The notes under the pieces are model-generated. The model was not told the origin of the DNA. It searched no databases and was given only the letters and a program-made list of their open reading frames with translations. From positions 70,758 to 134,757 of the forward strand of contig QKWP01000275.1 of the NCBI GenBank assembly GCA_003550325.1: DNA of 64,000 nucleotides, in the 5' to 3' direction. Shown here piece by piece: positions 63,961-64,000 of this stretch. Each line of letters opens with the position of its first letter. The first letter of the stretch is position 1. This stretch comes from Gigaspora rosea. Taxonomy: Eukaryota; Glomeromycota; Glomeromycetes; Diversisporales; Gigasporaceae. A program made the translations under genes and the position numbers.

Positions 63961-64000
63961 AAATATTATATAAATAACAGGTAAAAGTAATTTTGAAAAT

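Overview
This 64 kb window is about 70% or more A+T, carries two assembly gaps (26768-27735 and 50426-51172) and is gene-poor. What is recognisable is eukaryotic and fungal in style: a five-exon gene with short GT-AG introns, decayed paralogues of large signalling families (BTB-BACK-TLDc, Sel1 repeats), and a dense mix of DNA transposons, a non-LTR retrotransposon and tRNA-derived SINE-like elements. That combination fits an arbuscular mycorrhizal fungus (Glomeromycotina, Rhizophagus-like). The assignment is inferred from family content, not from a marker gene.

Protein-coding content is sparse. The best candidate gene is at 20962-22014 (+): a secreted protein of 249 codons with two KNH/Kre9-like beta-sandwich domains, five exons, and a single in-frame TAG. 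The rest are pseudogenes: a BTB-BACK-TLDc gene (3655-5027, -), a Sel1-repeat gene split by a small transposon (10223-10740, +), a LINE with endonuclease, reverse transcriptase and RNase H (32206-37262, -), a Tc1-type DD34E transposase inside a complete TIR/TA element (48169-49864), and two complementary hAT transposase fragments (C-terminal at 19607-19812, N-terminal BED region at 57888-58118).

Most of the remainder is non-autonomous transposon sequence, and many copies can be delimited to the base by target-site duplications (TSDs). Elements with 8-bp TSDs, as hAT transposition makes, dominate: 14394-14674, 18211-18366, 24419-24660, 39509-39745, 46349-46587, 50065-51485, 53756-54181, 56104-56389 and 59895-63389, plus three copies of a MITE with an AGAACCCCG terminus. 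Several of these have interiors made almost wholly of one short motif repeated in both orientations, with a different motif in each element. Elements with 3-bp TAA duplications, as PIF/Harbinger makes, lie at 5484-5728, 10475-10636 and 59714-63719. A further group shares an internal core with a CTAACCC tract but has different ends from copy to copy.

Nesting is common. At 59714-63719 a TAA-flanked element contains a 3.5 kb element with an 8-bp TSD, which is built of two arrays of palindromes, each inside its own inverted repeat. At 50057-51493 a MITE sits in the end of another 8-bp-TSD element. At 11706-12680 a tRNA-derived SINE-like element has been hit at least three times, and at 24213-24697 a foldback carries a hAT-type MITE. 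Palindromes of 250-540 bp occur at 24213, 52288 and 52541.

No intact rRNA or tRNA gene and no CRISPR array is visible. Coordinates of degenerate repeats are approximate; those given with TSDs are exact.
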